From assembly GCF_002101395.1 (NCBI RefSeq), contig NZ_CP019706.1, positions 806,001 to 870,000 on the forward strand: a stretch of 64,000 nucleotides of DNA, read 5' to 3'. A program made the translations under genes and the position numbers. The notes beneath the pieces were generated by a model, which did no database searches, was not told where the DNA came from, and saw nothing but the letters and a program-made list of their open reading frames with translations. The first letter of the stretch is position 1; each line of letters begins with the position of its first letter. Below are positions 17,662 through 25,930 of the stretch, one piece after another. Source of the stretch: Pantoea alhagi. Its GTDB lineage: Bacteria > Pseudomonadota > Gammaproteobacteria > Enterobacterales > Enterobacteriaceae.

Positions 17662-18342
17662 CTAGAGATTTTTTTCAATGTCATGCAGCAGTCGGTGCAG
17701 CATAGCGCTATCGCGTTGTTCCAGCAGACCGATTCGTTGTTGTATCCAGTCTGCCAGCTTTTCATCATCGGCGACCTTCAGTCGCTCCAGCAGCGCCGCT
17801 AAACGCTGGCGCAGCGCATCAAGCTGCTGATGATCTGCCGCGACAGCGGCTGTCGCAGCCACTTGCCGTAATGAAGCCAACTGATAGCAATAAACCATGA
17901 CCGCCTGTCCCAGATTCAGCGAAGGATAATCGTTGGCCATCGGAATGCCGGTTAATAAATCTACCTGTTCCAGCTCTTCATTTGTTAAGCCACTATCTTC
18001 ACGACCAAAAACCAGTGCCGTACTGCCTGTCCATTGCTGCTTTTCGCGCAAAATCGTTTCTACTTGTTGCGGCGTTGCGTAATAACGGAATTTGGCCCGA
18101 CTGCGTGCCGTGGTGGCTACCGAAAAATCGATATCGGCCAGCGCAGCGGGAAGAGAGGAGTAGTGTTGAATATTATCAATGATATCTCCCGCCCCATGCG
18201 CCACGATGCGCGTTGCCGGATCGCGCCAGGCTTCGCTCTGGACAATACGTAGCTCAGAAAACCCCATTGTTTTCATCGCACGTGCGGCCGCGCCAATATT
18301 TTCCGGGCGGGCCGGGGAAACAAGAACAATCGGAAAATTCAT
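17662..18342 (-). CDS. lasT: SPOUT-family tRNA/rRNA methyltransferase (LasT/YjtD)
   Basis: 226 residues from MNFPIVLVSPARPENIGAAA; the longer frame adds 28 hydrophobic residues with no family match. The TrmJ-like SPOUT fold is recognised by PARPENIGAAARAMKTMG at the N-terminus, VFGREDSGLTNEEL in the middle and PSLNLGQAVMVY near residue 150. These form the knotted SAM site. The target nucleotide is not established for this paralogue. In E. coli it sits between arcA and thrL, as here. Confidence 0.88.
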   Translation of the reverse strand: MNFPIVLVSPARPENIGAAARAMKTMGFSELRIVQSEAWRDPATRIVAHGAGDIIDNIQHYSSLPAALADIDFSVATTARSRAKFRYYATPQQVETILREKQQWTGSTALVFGREDSGLTNEELEQVDLLTGIPMANDYPSLNLGQAVMVYCYQLASLRQVAATAAVAADHQQLDALRQRLAALLERLKVADDEKLADWIQQRIGLLEQRDSAMLHRLLHDIEKNL

Positions 18343-18677
18343 ATAAATCCTGAAGATAAATTTATGGAAAACGATACTGTGACATGACGATATGTTAAAT
18401 AACAGCATCAAGCATATAACATACAATTAACTTATTAAGTTTTCGCGATAAAAACTAAGATTTAACGCCTTTAAACTCTTTAATTAATCAAAACATTAAT
18501 AACAAAGAAATATCATAAATAAGATCTTATAAATCAAAATTGTATTTTAATAATTAACTTAGTAAACTTTTGTCCACTATCAGTTGGCTAAGACATGGTT
18601 TAAGGCCCGATAATTGTGAGCTAAGCTGGCATTCTGATGAGCATTTTTCACAAAAGTGTTAACGTGCTACACTTGAT

Positions 18678-18691
18678 TTGATATAAGTCAA
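18678..18691 (+). promoter_or_regulatory. FNR-like box upstream of arcA
   Basis: TTGAT-ATAA-GTCAA matches TTGAT-N4-ATCAA at nine of ten positions. A class II FNR site here would place a start near 18726, about 228 nt before arcA. E. coli arcA is activated anaerobically by FNR. A -10-like TATAAG overlaps the box, so the geometry is uncertain. Confidence 0.55.
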
Positions 18692-18752
18692 CGAAGCGTT
18701 GTTTTAATGCTTATTGGTTGTAGCCTGTGCTGTTATCTTGCTGTTAATGCAG

Positions 18753-18872
18753 CTAGGATAACAGCCATTTGGCACTGCCGGGGCATGCAGGATTCATCCT
18801 TATGGCTGAGCTGACAATGTTGTTGACGTTGATGGATGGTGCATCAAGAACATAATTCTGTACTTCAGTTAT
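18753..18872 (-). pseudogene. yjjY: yjjY-like frame without a start codon
   Basis: The minus strand reads TEVQNYVLDAPSINVNNIV and continues to a stop at 18753. From memory, E. coli YjjY (46 residues, of unknown function) starts MTKVRNCVLDALSINVNNII. The codon aligned with the YjjY start is ATA (complement of 18870-18872). An ATG lies 21 codons upstream but those residues have no known match. Either the small gene has decayed or the similarity reflects conserved DNA in the arcA leader rather than protein. Confidence 0.5.
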
Positions 18873-18953
18873 CCGGGCAAACGTCTTTTTCACCGCGTTA
18901 ACGGCAGTACATCCTGTTTCCGATTTTGTTGGCAAATTTTAGGTAGCGAACTC

Positions 18954-19670
18954 ATGCAGATCCCGCATATTCTTATCGTTGAAGATGAACTAGTCACGCG
19001 TAACACTCTAAAGAGCATTTTCGAAGCCGAAGGCTATGAAGTGTTCGAAGCGACGGATGGCGCAGAGATGCATCAGGTATTGACCGAAAACGATATTAAT
19101 CTGGTGATTATGGATATCAACTTGCCGGGTAAAAATGGTCTTTTACTGGCGCGTGAGCTACGCGAGCAGGCAAACGTTGCCCTGATGTTCTTAACCGGGC
19201 GCGACAATGAAGTGGATAAAATCCTCGGCCTGGAGATCGGCGCGGATGATTACATCACCAAGCCTTTCAACCCGCGTGAATTAACCATTCGCGCACGCAA
19301 TCTCCTTTCCCGCACCATGAACCTTTCTGCCATTAGCGAAGAGCGTAAGCAGGTTGAAAGCTATAAATTCAATGGCTGGGAGCTGGATATCAACAGCCGC
19401 TCGCTGATCAGCCCGAATGGTGAGCAGTATAAGCTGCCGCGTAGTGAATTCCGCGCCATGCTGCACTTCTGTGAGAACCCTGGCAAGATTCAAACGCGCG
19501 GCGACCTGTTGAAAAAGATGACTGGCCGTGAATTAAAACCGCACGATCGTACGGTTGACGTCACGATTCGTCGTATTCGCAAGCACTTTGAATCAACGCC
19601 GGATACCCCAGAAATCATCGCAACCATTCATGGCGAAGGTTACCGTTTCTGCGGCGATCTGCAGGAATAA
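18954..19670 (+). CDS. arcA: Anaerobic response regulator ArcA
   Basis: 238 residues, starting MQIPHILIVEDELVTRNTLK. An N-terminal receiver domain has the phospho-acceptor Asp54 in VIMDINLPG. An OmpR-type winged helix follows (about 135-235, with LPRSEFRAMLHF and VDVTIRRIRKHFE). With the ArcB sensor it represses aerobic respiration genes when the quinone pool is reduced. It is almost identical to the E. coli protein. Confidence 0.98.
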   Translation: MQIPHILIVEDELVTRNTLKSIFEAEGYEVFEATDGAEMHQVLTENDINLVIMDINLPGKNGLLLARELREQANVALMFLTGRDNEVDKILGLEIGADDYITKPFNPRELTIRARNLLSRTMNLSAISEERKQVESYKFNGWELDINSRSLISPNGEQYKLPRSEFRAMLHFCENPGKIQTRGDLLKKMTGRELKPHDRTVDVTIRRIRKHFESTPDTPEIIATIHGEGYRFCGDLQE

Positions 19671-19679
19671 TGCTTTAAA

Positions 19680-19710
19680 AACGGCGAGGCGACTCGCCGT
19701 TTCTTCTTTT
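19680..19710. terminator. arcA terminator, possibly bidirectional with creA
   Basis: AACGGCGAG and CTCGCCGTT pair around a 4-nt loop, followed by TTCTTCTTTT. The stem lies in the 38-bp gap between convergent arcA and creA. Confidence 0.85.
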
Positions 19711-20182
19711 AGTGCCCCCACGGCATAATGGGAACCGCACTCAGCGCATTTTTAGGCGAGCCTTCCACCACTTTATCTGAATATGAAAGATAAATAAGCG
19801 TGTTCCGCTTTTGATCGTAGAAGCGCACCACCTGCAGCTTTTTAAACAAGAATGACGTGCGCTTGCGGAAAACTGTTTCGCCCTGCGCTTTGCCCTGTGC
19901 AATGCGATCGCTTAAGGTCACCGGCCCCACCTGCTGGCAGGAAATTGCGGAATCAGACGTATCTTCTGCCAACCCTAAACCCCCTTTGATCCCGCCCGTT
20001 TTAGCACGGCTCACATAGCAGGTCACATTTTTCACGTCCGGATCGTCAAATGCCTCAACCACGATTTTATGATCAGGACCAAAGATCTTGAACACCGTAT
20101 CTACCGAACCGATCTCTTCAGCGGCCACGCCAGCAGAAAATAAGGTTGCCATTGTAATTATTAACAATTTTTTTATTATCAT
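19709..20182 (-). CDS. creA: CreA family periplasmic protein
   Basis: 157 residues with a signal peptide (IIKKLLIITMATLFSAGVAA) followed by EEIGSVDTVFKIFGPDHKI, the CreA core. Its molecular role is unknown. In E. coli it heads creABCD, next to the CreBC two-component system. Here creB, creC and creD are absent and creA directly meets arcA. Length equals E. coli CreA. Confidence 0.94.
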   Translation of the reverse strand: MIIKKLLIITMATLFSAGVAAEEIGSVDTVFKIFGPDHKIVVEAFDDPDVKNVTCYVSRAKTGGIKGGLGLAEDTSDSAISCQQVGPVTLSDRIAQGKAQGETVFRKRTSFLFKKLQVVRFYDQKRNTLIYLSYSDKVVEGSPKNALSAVPIMPWGH

Positions 20183-20380
20183 ACCGTTACCATTGTATAT
20201 TATTAAAGTTGTTCGCTATTGCGTCCCGCTAAGGATAAACCGGGCCAATTCTGTTGCTCCTCATTTGCACGGGGTATAGCACAATCTAACAAGTAAAACC
20301 TTCAGCGGCTTTTGCGCATTTAGTGCTATGATCCCGCGACTTTGCGTTGCCTGCGCCAACTAAGTACAAGAGGATGTTTT

Positions 20381-21259
20381 ATGGACCAAGCTGGTATCAT
20401 TCGCGATTTGCTTGTCTGGCTGGAGAGCCATCTCGACCAACCCCTGTCATTGGATAATGTGGCGGCAAAAGCAGGTTACTCCAAATGGCATCTGCAAAGA
20501 ATGTTTAAAGAGGTAACCAGTCATGCGATTGGTGCCTATATTCGCGCCCGACGGTTGTCAAAAGCAGCGGTAGCGCTACGTCTTACCAGCCGTCCGATTC
20601 TGGATATCGCTTTGCAGTACCGTTTTGATTCGCAACAAACCTTTACCCGCGCCTTTAAAAAACAGTTTAATCAAACGCCGGCATACTATCGCCGCGCATC
20701 AGAGTGGAACGCATATGGTCTGCGTCCGCCGATTCGCCTGGATAATTCTACGTTGCCGGAAGCGCGCTTTGTTACGCTACCGGAAACCGTGCTGGTAGGG
20801 CAAACGCAAAGCTATAGCTGTACGCTGGAGCAGATTTCCCGCTATCGCGACGAGATGCGCATCCACTTCTGGCAGCAGTTCCTGCTGGAAACCGATACGG
20901 TCCCGCCAGTGCTGTATGGACTGCATCAGGTGCGTCCGAGCCAGGAAAAGGACGACGAGCAGGAGATACTCTATACCACTGCGGTGCCGTCTGATCAGCT
21001 GGCTAAATCCATGCAGTCAGCGCAAACCGTACTGCTGGAGGCTGGCGATTATGTCCAGTTTAATTATGCAGGCCCGCGCAGCCAGCTTCAGGATTTTATT
21101 CTGATGCTTTATGGCACCTGTATGCCGACGCTACAGCTGACACGCCGTCAGGGGCAGGATATTGAGCGTTTTTATACGCATGGCGGAAAAAAGCGTCCCG
21201 AGCCGCCGAAAGAGATCCGCTGCGAATATTTGATCCCCATTCGCCGTACCGACAGCTGA
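20381..21259 (+). CDS. rob: Rob, AraC-family right-origin-binding regulator
   Basis: 292 residues from MDQAGIIRDLLVWLESHL; the ATG has AGAGGATG upstream and an earlier frame start adds 13 unmatched residues. Two helix-turn-helices lie in the first 110 residues (LDNVAAKAGYSKWHLQRMF, DSQQTFTRAFKKQF). A GyrI-like ligand domain fills the rest. Rob activates marA/soxS/rob regulon genes for efflux and stress after bile salts or fatty acids bind. It is divergent from creA. Confidence 0.95.
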   Translation: MDQAGIIRDLLVWLESHLDQPLSLDNVAAKAGYSKWHLQRMFKEVTSHAIGAYIRARRLSKAAVALRLTSRPILDIALQYRFDSQQTFTRAFKKQFNQTPAYYRRASEWNAYGLRPPIRLDNSTLPEARFVTLPETVLVGQTQSYSCTLEQISRYRDEMRIHFWQQFLLETDTVPPVLYGLHQVRPSQEKDDEQEILYTTAVPSDQLAKSMQSAQTVLLEAGDYVQFNYAGPRSQLQDFILMLYGTCMPTLQLTRRQGQDIERFYTHGGKKRPEPPKEIRCEYLIPIRRTDS

Positions 21260-21266
21260 TCATTTC

Positions 21267-21292
21267 GGGCCCGCATTGCGGGCCCCTTTGTT
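21267..21292. terminator. rob/gpmB bidirectional terminator
   Basis: GGGCCCGCA and TGCGGGCCC pair around one base, then CCTTTGTTT, in the 32-bp convergent gap. Confidence 0.8.
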
Positions 21293-21939
21293 TAGCGCTG
21301 CAGTTCATCCAGCGCGGGCAGATCGAGATGCGAAATATCGCCTGCAGTTTCCACTACCCAGCCGCTTGCCAGCCAGGCGCTTTGCTGATGATCGACGCGT
21401 GAAAGCGAACAGTTACGCAGCCGCAGCCGCCGTTCCGCATGAGCAGGCAATCCCAACAGTGTGCTGACCAGCACGCCCAGCGCCATACCATGACTCACCA
21501 GCAGCGGACGACTTCCCGCTGGCAGCTCCAGGCAGGCATTTAGCGCCTGATGCATGCGCTCCGCCAGTTCCGTCATACTTTCGCCTTCCGGAATACGGCC
21601 ATTTTCCGTTCCGTTAACTAATGTACGTCGCCAGCCCTCTTCTTCAGCGCTTAACGTATCGATCGGACGCTGTTCCAGCACGCCCATATTCAGTTCACGC
21701 AATCGTGCGTCAAGCGTAACGCTACAGCCGCAAATGTCTGCGATAATTTCCGCAGTACGACGCGTGCGTCCTAAATCACTGCTGATAACGTGGGTGATCC
21801 CCAGCGACTTCATCCGCTCGCCAACCTGACGAGCCTGCCGCTCTCCTTTTTCAGTCAGTGCGCTATCCGACTGTCCCTGAATGCGCCTGGCCGCGTTCCA
21901 AACTGTTTCCCCGTGGCGAACAAGATAGACCTGTAACAT
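21292..21939 (-). CDS. gpmB: Histidine phosphatase family protein GpmB
   Basis: 215 residues, starting MLQVYLVRHGETVWNAARRI. The RHGE catalytic signature is at residues 8-11, and a second His lies in LVSHGMALG near residue 150. It is named as a phosphoglycerate mutase homologue but its true substrate is doubtful; some relatives are phosphatases. It is divergent from yjjX with only 51 bp between, as in E. coli. Confidence 0.92.
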   Translation of the reverse strand: MLQVYLVRHGETVWNAARRIQGQSDSALTEKGERQARQVGERMKSLGITHVISSDLGRTRRTAEIIADICGCSVTLDARLRELNMGVLEQRPIDTLSAEEEGWRRTLVNGTENGRIPEGESMTELAERMHQALNACLELPAGSRPLLVSHGMALGVLVSTLLGLPAHAERRLRLRNCSLSRVDHQQSAWLASGWVVETAGDISHLDLPALDELQR

Positions 21940-21990
21940 GCTTTTTTTCCGTTATACTGCGTCAAAATTGCGTAGAAGGTTCAGATAATT

Positions 21991-22527
21991 ATGTACCATG
22001 TTGTCGCTGCTACCACCAATCCGGCCAAAATTAGTGCTATCTCTCAGGCGTTTCATGATGTCTTCGGCGAGGGATCCTGCCACATTGAGGGCGTCGCGGT
22101 CGACAGTGGCGTAGCCGCTCAGCCGTTAACGAATGCAGAAACGCGAACTGGCGCACGCCAGCGGGTGATGAACGCACGTAAGGTCAGGCCTGAAGCCGAT
22201 TTCTGGGTCGCGATTGAAGCGGGTATTGAAGGCAACGACGCTTTTGCATGGATGGTGGTGGAAGATCACAAACAACGCGGTGAATCCCGCTCGGCCAGTT
22301 TTACCTTGCCTGCGCCTGTCATGGCGGGCATCCATGCCGGTCACGAACTGGGTGAAGAGATGGCGCGCCTTACCGGCATTGACAATATCAAGCACAAAGG
22401 CGGAGCGATTGGCGTGTTTACTCAGGGTTTACTGACGCGTAGCAGCGTCTACCATCAGGCGTTAATTCTGGCGCTTTGCCCCTTCCATAACGCTATCTAT
22501 CAGCAACCGCTTTCACCGCCGCAGTAA
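21991..22527 (+). CDS. yjjX: Inosine/xanthosine triphosphatase YjjX
   Basis: 178 residues, starting MYHVVAATTNPAKISAISQAF. It hydrolyses non-canonical ITP and XTP (and dITP) to keep them out of nucleic acids. The TTNPAKI nucleotide-binding start and FWVAIEAGIEG are family marks. It ends 6 bp before the convergent trpR stop. Confidence 0.94.
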   Translation: MYHVVAATTNPAKISAISQAFHDVFGEGSCHIEGVAVDSGVAAQPLTNAETRTGARQRVMNARKVRPEADFWVAIEAGIEGNDAFAWMVVEDHKQRGESRSASFTLPAPVMAGIHAGHELGEEMARLTGIDNIKHKGGAIGVFTQGLLTRSSVYHQALILALCPFHNAIYQQPLSPPQ

Positions 22528-22533
22528 GCCGTA

Positions 22534-22854
22534 TCATTTCACGGATAGCTGCGCGTCCAGCCAGGCCTTTAACGCAGGCGGCGCGGCGCGCAGGCTGTTG
22601 GAACCACGCGTAATTGTCGCGATGCCTACGCCAAGATCGTTTTTCAGCTCACGCTGGCTCATCTCGCCGCGCAGCAGCTCCTCAATAATGCGCAGACGTG
22701 TGCCAAACGCTTCGCGCTCGTCCGGCGTCATCATCAATTGCAGCAGCGGCAACTGTAAATCCTGCCGGAACGCCTCCTCTAACAGGCTAACAAAACGTAG
22801 CCAGTTTTCATCCTGCGGCTCGGCAGTGATCGGGATTGGGGAATGTGGAGTCAT
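22534..22854 (-). CDS. trpR: Trp operon repressor
   Basis: 106 residues. All-helical TrpR fold with the DNA-reading helix-turn-helix QRELKNDLGVGIATITRGSN (about 68-87). Binding of tryptophan lets the dimer shut trpEDCBA, aroH, mtr and trpR itself. A trp-operator palindrome lies 8-33 bp upstream of the start. It follows slt, 44 bp downstream of the slt stop. Confidence 0.96.
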   Translation of the reverse strand: MTPHSPIPITAEPQDENWLRFVSLLEEAFRQDLQLPLLQLMMTPDEREAFGTRLRIIEELLRGEMSQRELKNDLGVGIATITRGSNSLRAAPPALKAWLDAQLSVK

Positions 22855-22861
22855 GCAATTC

Positions 22862-22887
22862 TTCCGTACTCATTGGCGAGTACGGAA
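22862..22887. promoter_or_regulatory. trp operator of trpR
   Basis: TTCCGTACTC, a 6-bp centre, then GAGTACGGAA. The core CGTACTC..GAGTACG matches the TrpR operator half-sites (GTACTAG-type). Its place just before trpR indicates autorepression. Confidence 0.85.
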
Positions 22888-22898
22888 GAGTAACATAT

Positions 22899-24833
22899 TC
22901 AGTAGCGACGCTGCCACTCAGCATCAGAGAGAAGTTTATCCGGCTGCCCCAGGAAATAGCGATAATACGCGTCATAGGCGAGCACGTTTTTCACATAGCC
23001 GCGCGTTTCTGAAAAAGGAATGGTTTCAATAAAAGCGACCGCATCCAGCTGACCATTGCTGATGCGCTGCCAGGTACGTACCCTTCCCGGCCCGGCATTA
23101 TACGCCGCCGAAGAGAAGATACGGTTCTGGTCAAATTGCTGATAAACATGCTCCAGATACTGGGTGCCGATCTGAATATTGGTTTGCGGATCCAGTAGCT
23201 GGCTACTGTTTACATAGCCCGGAATGCTGTACATCTTCACCGTATGGGTCGCGGTAGCTGGCATCACCTGCATTAATCCAGCTGCGCCCACCGGCGAACG
23301 CGCTTTAGGATTCCATGCGCTCTCCTGCCGGGCGATAGCCATGGCGTAGCTTGGCGGTATGGTTTTACCGCGCGTGTTTTGCGTGAACTGCTCCTGCCAC
23401 GCCAGCGGGAAGCGCTCGGCGAGATTATTCCACAGCTTGCCGGTTATTGTGGCCTGCACGCTCAGATCCCACCAGCCATGGTTCAGCGCGTAACGCGCCA
23501 GCATTTGCTGTTGCGATGCGGTTTTGCTGGCAACCAGTCGGCTCCATTCGCTCCGCGCAAGATTATCCATTCCCCAATACATCAGTTCACGCACGCGTGC
23601 GATTTCCGGGCCGTTATCAAGCGTGCTATCCGGGCGTGGCGCTTCATCTATCCGCAGCGGATATTTCTCTCCCAGACGCTGCGCGGCTACCATCGGATAG
23701 AAGCCGCGTTCCTGCATAAGCTTACGCAGGATCTCCTCCGCTTCCTCTTTGCGCCCACGCTCCAGCAGCAGATCCGCCTGCCAGTATTGCCATTCATCTT
23801 TCTGCTTCGCGTCAGGATCCAGCCGCGCAATCCAGGTATTTAATCCACGCCGATCGTTATTGCTTAACGCCAGACGAATACGGCGTTCCAGCAGCGATAC
23901 CGAACCGCTACTCATCACCGTGTTATCACGCCAGCGCGCCTGTTCGGATGTGACCTCTCTGCTCATTAACTGCCAGGCCACCGCTTCCTTCATCTCCTGA
24001 ATTTCCTGCTCGCTCATCTGCTGTAAGCGTGCCAGCCCAGGGATCATCGCGCGCGCATTCTCCACATCCTCACGCGCCAGCCGCGCCAGCGCTAATGAGG
24101 TTGCCTGTCGGGTAAAGTTTGTCGGCCCAACGCTGCGGGCGAATGCTTCTACCGTGGCGGGATTGTTTTGCAGCGCCATGATGGCGTCGGCCATGGTTTG
24201 GTAATTGGAGGGCAGCTGTTTAGCAAGGAAATTAACCAGGCTGGTATTGCCAGCGATCATCGCCAGGCGGATACGCTCCAGCGTAGTAATTGGCGTTTGT
24301 TCACCCGCGGCTTGCCAGACAGAAAAAAGCTTGTCGCAGCCGCCCGGCAGCGAACTTCCACGTAGCCAGATTGTCTTCGCCCCTTCCCAGGCAACCTGTT
24401 GCTGGCCGGTCGCCCATTTGGCGTAATACCAGTTGCAGCGAGCAGCGACTGGCTGCGGCTCCTGCGGGCTAAATACCAGCAGGCCGCGCCAGTCCTCACG
24501 GCGCGCCAGCTCATTAACAAAGCGTGACGACAGCGTGCGCACCGGCGGCAACGTGGGATAACGTTTAATAAAAGCATTAACCGCCAGGCCGGTTTCCTGA
24601 TCGAGATGCTGCGACAGCTGGCGATATTCCAGATAGGGATAAAGCGGATAATCTTTCAGCGTGGGCATCAGCTGCGCCACCACATCCATTTGATTATTAT
24701 CCCATGCCTGTTTGATTTGCTGGTAGCGGCTGCGCTGTTCATCCAGCGAATCCGCCAATACGCTGCCGCTGGCGGCAAGCAGGCATAAACCAGCTAACCA
24801 GTAACGCCCCCTCTCCTTGCTGTGAGTCACCAC
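22899..24833 (-). CDS. slt: Soluble lytic murein transglycosylase Slt70
   Basis: 644 residues with a signal peptide ending SGSVLA-DS. It is a periplasmic enzyme that cuts glycan strands to 1,6-anhydromuropeptides. A long helical superhelix (about 30-450) is followed by the lysozyme-like catalytic domain. The catalytic Glu is in AIARQESAWNPKA, and GAAGLMQVMPATA follows. Length equals the E. coli enzyme. Confidence 0.97.
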   Translation of the reverse strand: MVTHSKERGRYWLAGLCLLAASGSVLADSLDEQRSRYQQIKQAWDNNQMDVVAQLMPTLKDYPLYPYLEYRQLSQHLDQETGLAVNAFIKRYPTLPPVRTLSSRFVNELARREDWRGLLVFSPQEPQPVAARCNWYYAKWATGQQQVAWEGAKTIWLRGSSLPGGCDKLFSVWQAAGEQTPITTLERIRLAMIAGNTSLVNFLAKQLPSNYQTMADAIMALQNNPATVEAFARSVGPTNFTRQATSLALARLAREDVENARAMIPGLARLQQMSEQEIQEMKEAVAWQLMSREVTSEQARWRDNTVMSSGSVSLLERRIRLALSNNDRRGLNTWIARLDPDAKQKDEWQYWQADLLLERGRKEEAEEILRKLMQERGFYPMVAAQRLGEKYPLRIDEAPRPDSTLDNGPEIARVRELMYWGMDNLARSEWSRLVASKTASQQQMLARYALNHGWWDLSVQATITGKLWNNLAERFPLAWQEQFTQNTRGKTIPPSYAMAIARQESAWNPKARSPVGAAGLMQVMPATATHTVKMYSIPGYVNSSQLLDPQTNIQIGTQYLEHVYQQFDQNRIFSSAAYNAGPGRVRTWQRISNGQLDAVAFIETIPFSETRGYVKNVLAYDAYYRYFLGQPDKLLSDAEWQRRY

Positions 24834-25029
24834 ACGCTCTCCTCTTACTGTTATCCGATCCGGCCGGATGGCCTGGCTCTCTTCATGCTAACCAGGCGGT
24901 TGGCGTCGTGCCACGTTCTTCACAAAATTTACTTTCTGGTCGGGGATCACAGTGACCACCAGGCAGCGGCTGACGCTTCACTTTTTTAGCGTTAACATAA
25001 GGAGAAACAGACCAACAGGGAACGCGATA

Positions 25030-25794
25030 ATGGAAACCCGGCGCGACGAGCGAATTAATAAACTGGCGCAGGCGCTCAAGCGCATCGATAAAATTCATTT
25101 GAAAGAGGCGGCGCGGCTGTTAGGCGTTTCAGAAATGACGATCCGTCGCGATCTTAACGAGCAGCCCTCCTGCCTGGTTTTACTCGGCGGCTATATCGTG
25201 AGCGATCCGCGAAATGCGCACGGGCACTATTTTGTTTCCGATCAGCAACTGCATAACGTCAATAAAAAACGCCAGCTGGCACAGCGGGCGGCCAGCCTGA
25301 TTAAACCTAACGATACGGTTTTTTTCGACTGTGGCACCACTATGCCGTGGGTGATCGATGCGATAGATGAAGGTTTGCCCTTTACCGCAGTCTGCTGCGC
25401 CATTAATACCTTTCTGGCGCTTAAGGAAAAAAGCGCCTGTCGCGTTATTCTCAGCGGCGGCGAGTTTCATCCTGACAACGCGGTGTTTTCTCCGCACGGC
25501 AACCTCTCTATTCTGGATGAGATCTGCCCTACGCTGGCGTTTATTTCCGCTGCCGGTATTGACCTACAACAGGGCGTCACCTGCTACAACTTCAATGAGT
25601 TACCGATGAAGCTTCGGGCGATGGCACGCGCGCAGCGCAAGGTGTTGCTGGCTGACAGCAGCAAGTTTAATAAAGTTCTGCCGGCGCGCATTGGCGAGCT
25701 GGATCAGTTTGATACGCTGATCAGTGACAGTGCGCCGCCGCAAGCGCTGGCTGAGCACCTGCAACAGCAGGCGGTTACGCTGCTGCTGCCCTGA
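25030..25794 (+). CDS. deoR: Deoxyribose operon repressor DeoR
   Basis: 254 residues from METRRDERINKLAQALKR; the longer frame adds 26 unmatched residues. An N-terminal helix-turn-helix (AARLLGVSEMTIRRDLN, about 30-46) precedes the sugar-phosphate sensor domain with FFDCGTTMPWVIDAID. It resembles E. coli DeoR along its whole length. It represses deoCABD until deoxyribose-5-phosphate appears. In E. coli deoR lies far away near dacC; here it is about 11 kb from its target operon. Confidence 0.9.
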   Translation: METRRDERINKLAQALKRIDKIHLKEAARLLGVSEMTIRRDLNEQPSCLVLLGGYIVSDPRNAHGHYFVSDQQLHNVNKKRQLAQRAASLIKPNDTVFFDCGTTMPWVIDAIDEGLPFTAVCCAINTFLALKEKSACRVILSGGEFHPDNAVFSPHGNLSILDEICPTLAFISAAGIDLQQGVTCYNFNELPMKLRAMARAQRKVLLADSSKFNKVLPARIGELDQFDTLISDSAPPQALAEHLQQQAVTLLLP

Positions 25795-25930
25795 AAAGAT
25801 CCTGGCGCCTGCCAGGCAAACAATCGCCCAGGATGATGGCTGTGATTAAGCAAGGAAAACCGCTAAACTTGCAGTTCTGAGCGGGCGATGTGCCCCGATT
25901 ACCACACAGACCATAAGAGGCTCATTTCAC

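Larger units (their letters stand above)
18343..18953. other. lasT-arcA divergent regulatory region
   Basis: 611 bp. The left part (18420-18600) is very AT-rich and probably holds the lasT promoter. The right part forms a long arcA leader with an FNR-like box at 18678 and a conserved antisense reading frame like yjjY. E. coli arcA also has several promoters spread over a long leader. Confidence 0.6.
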
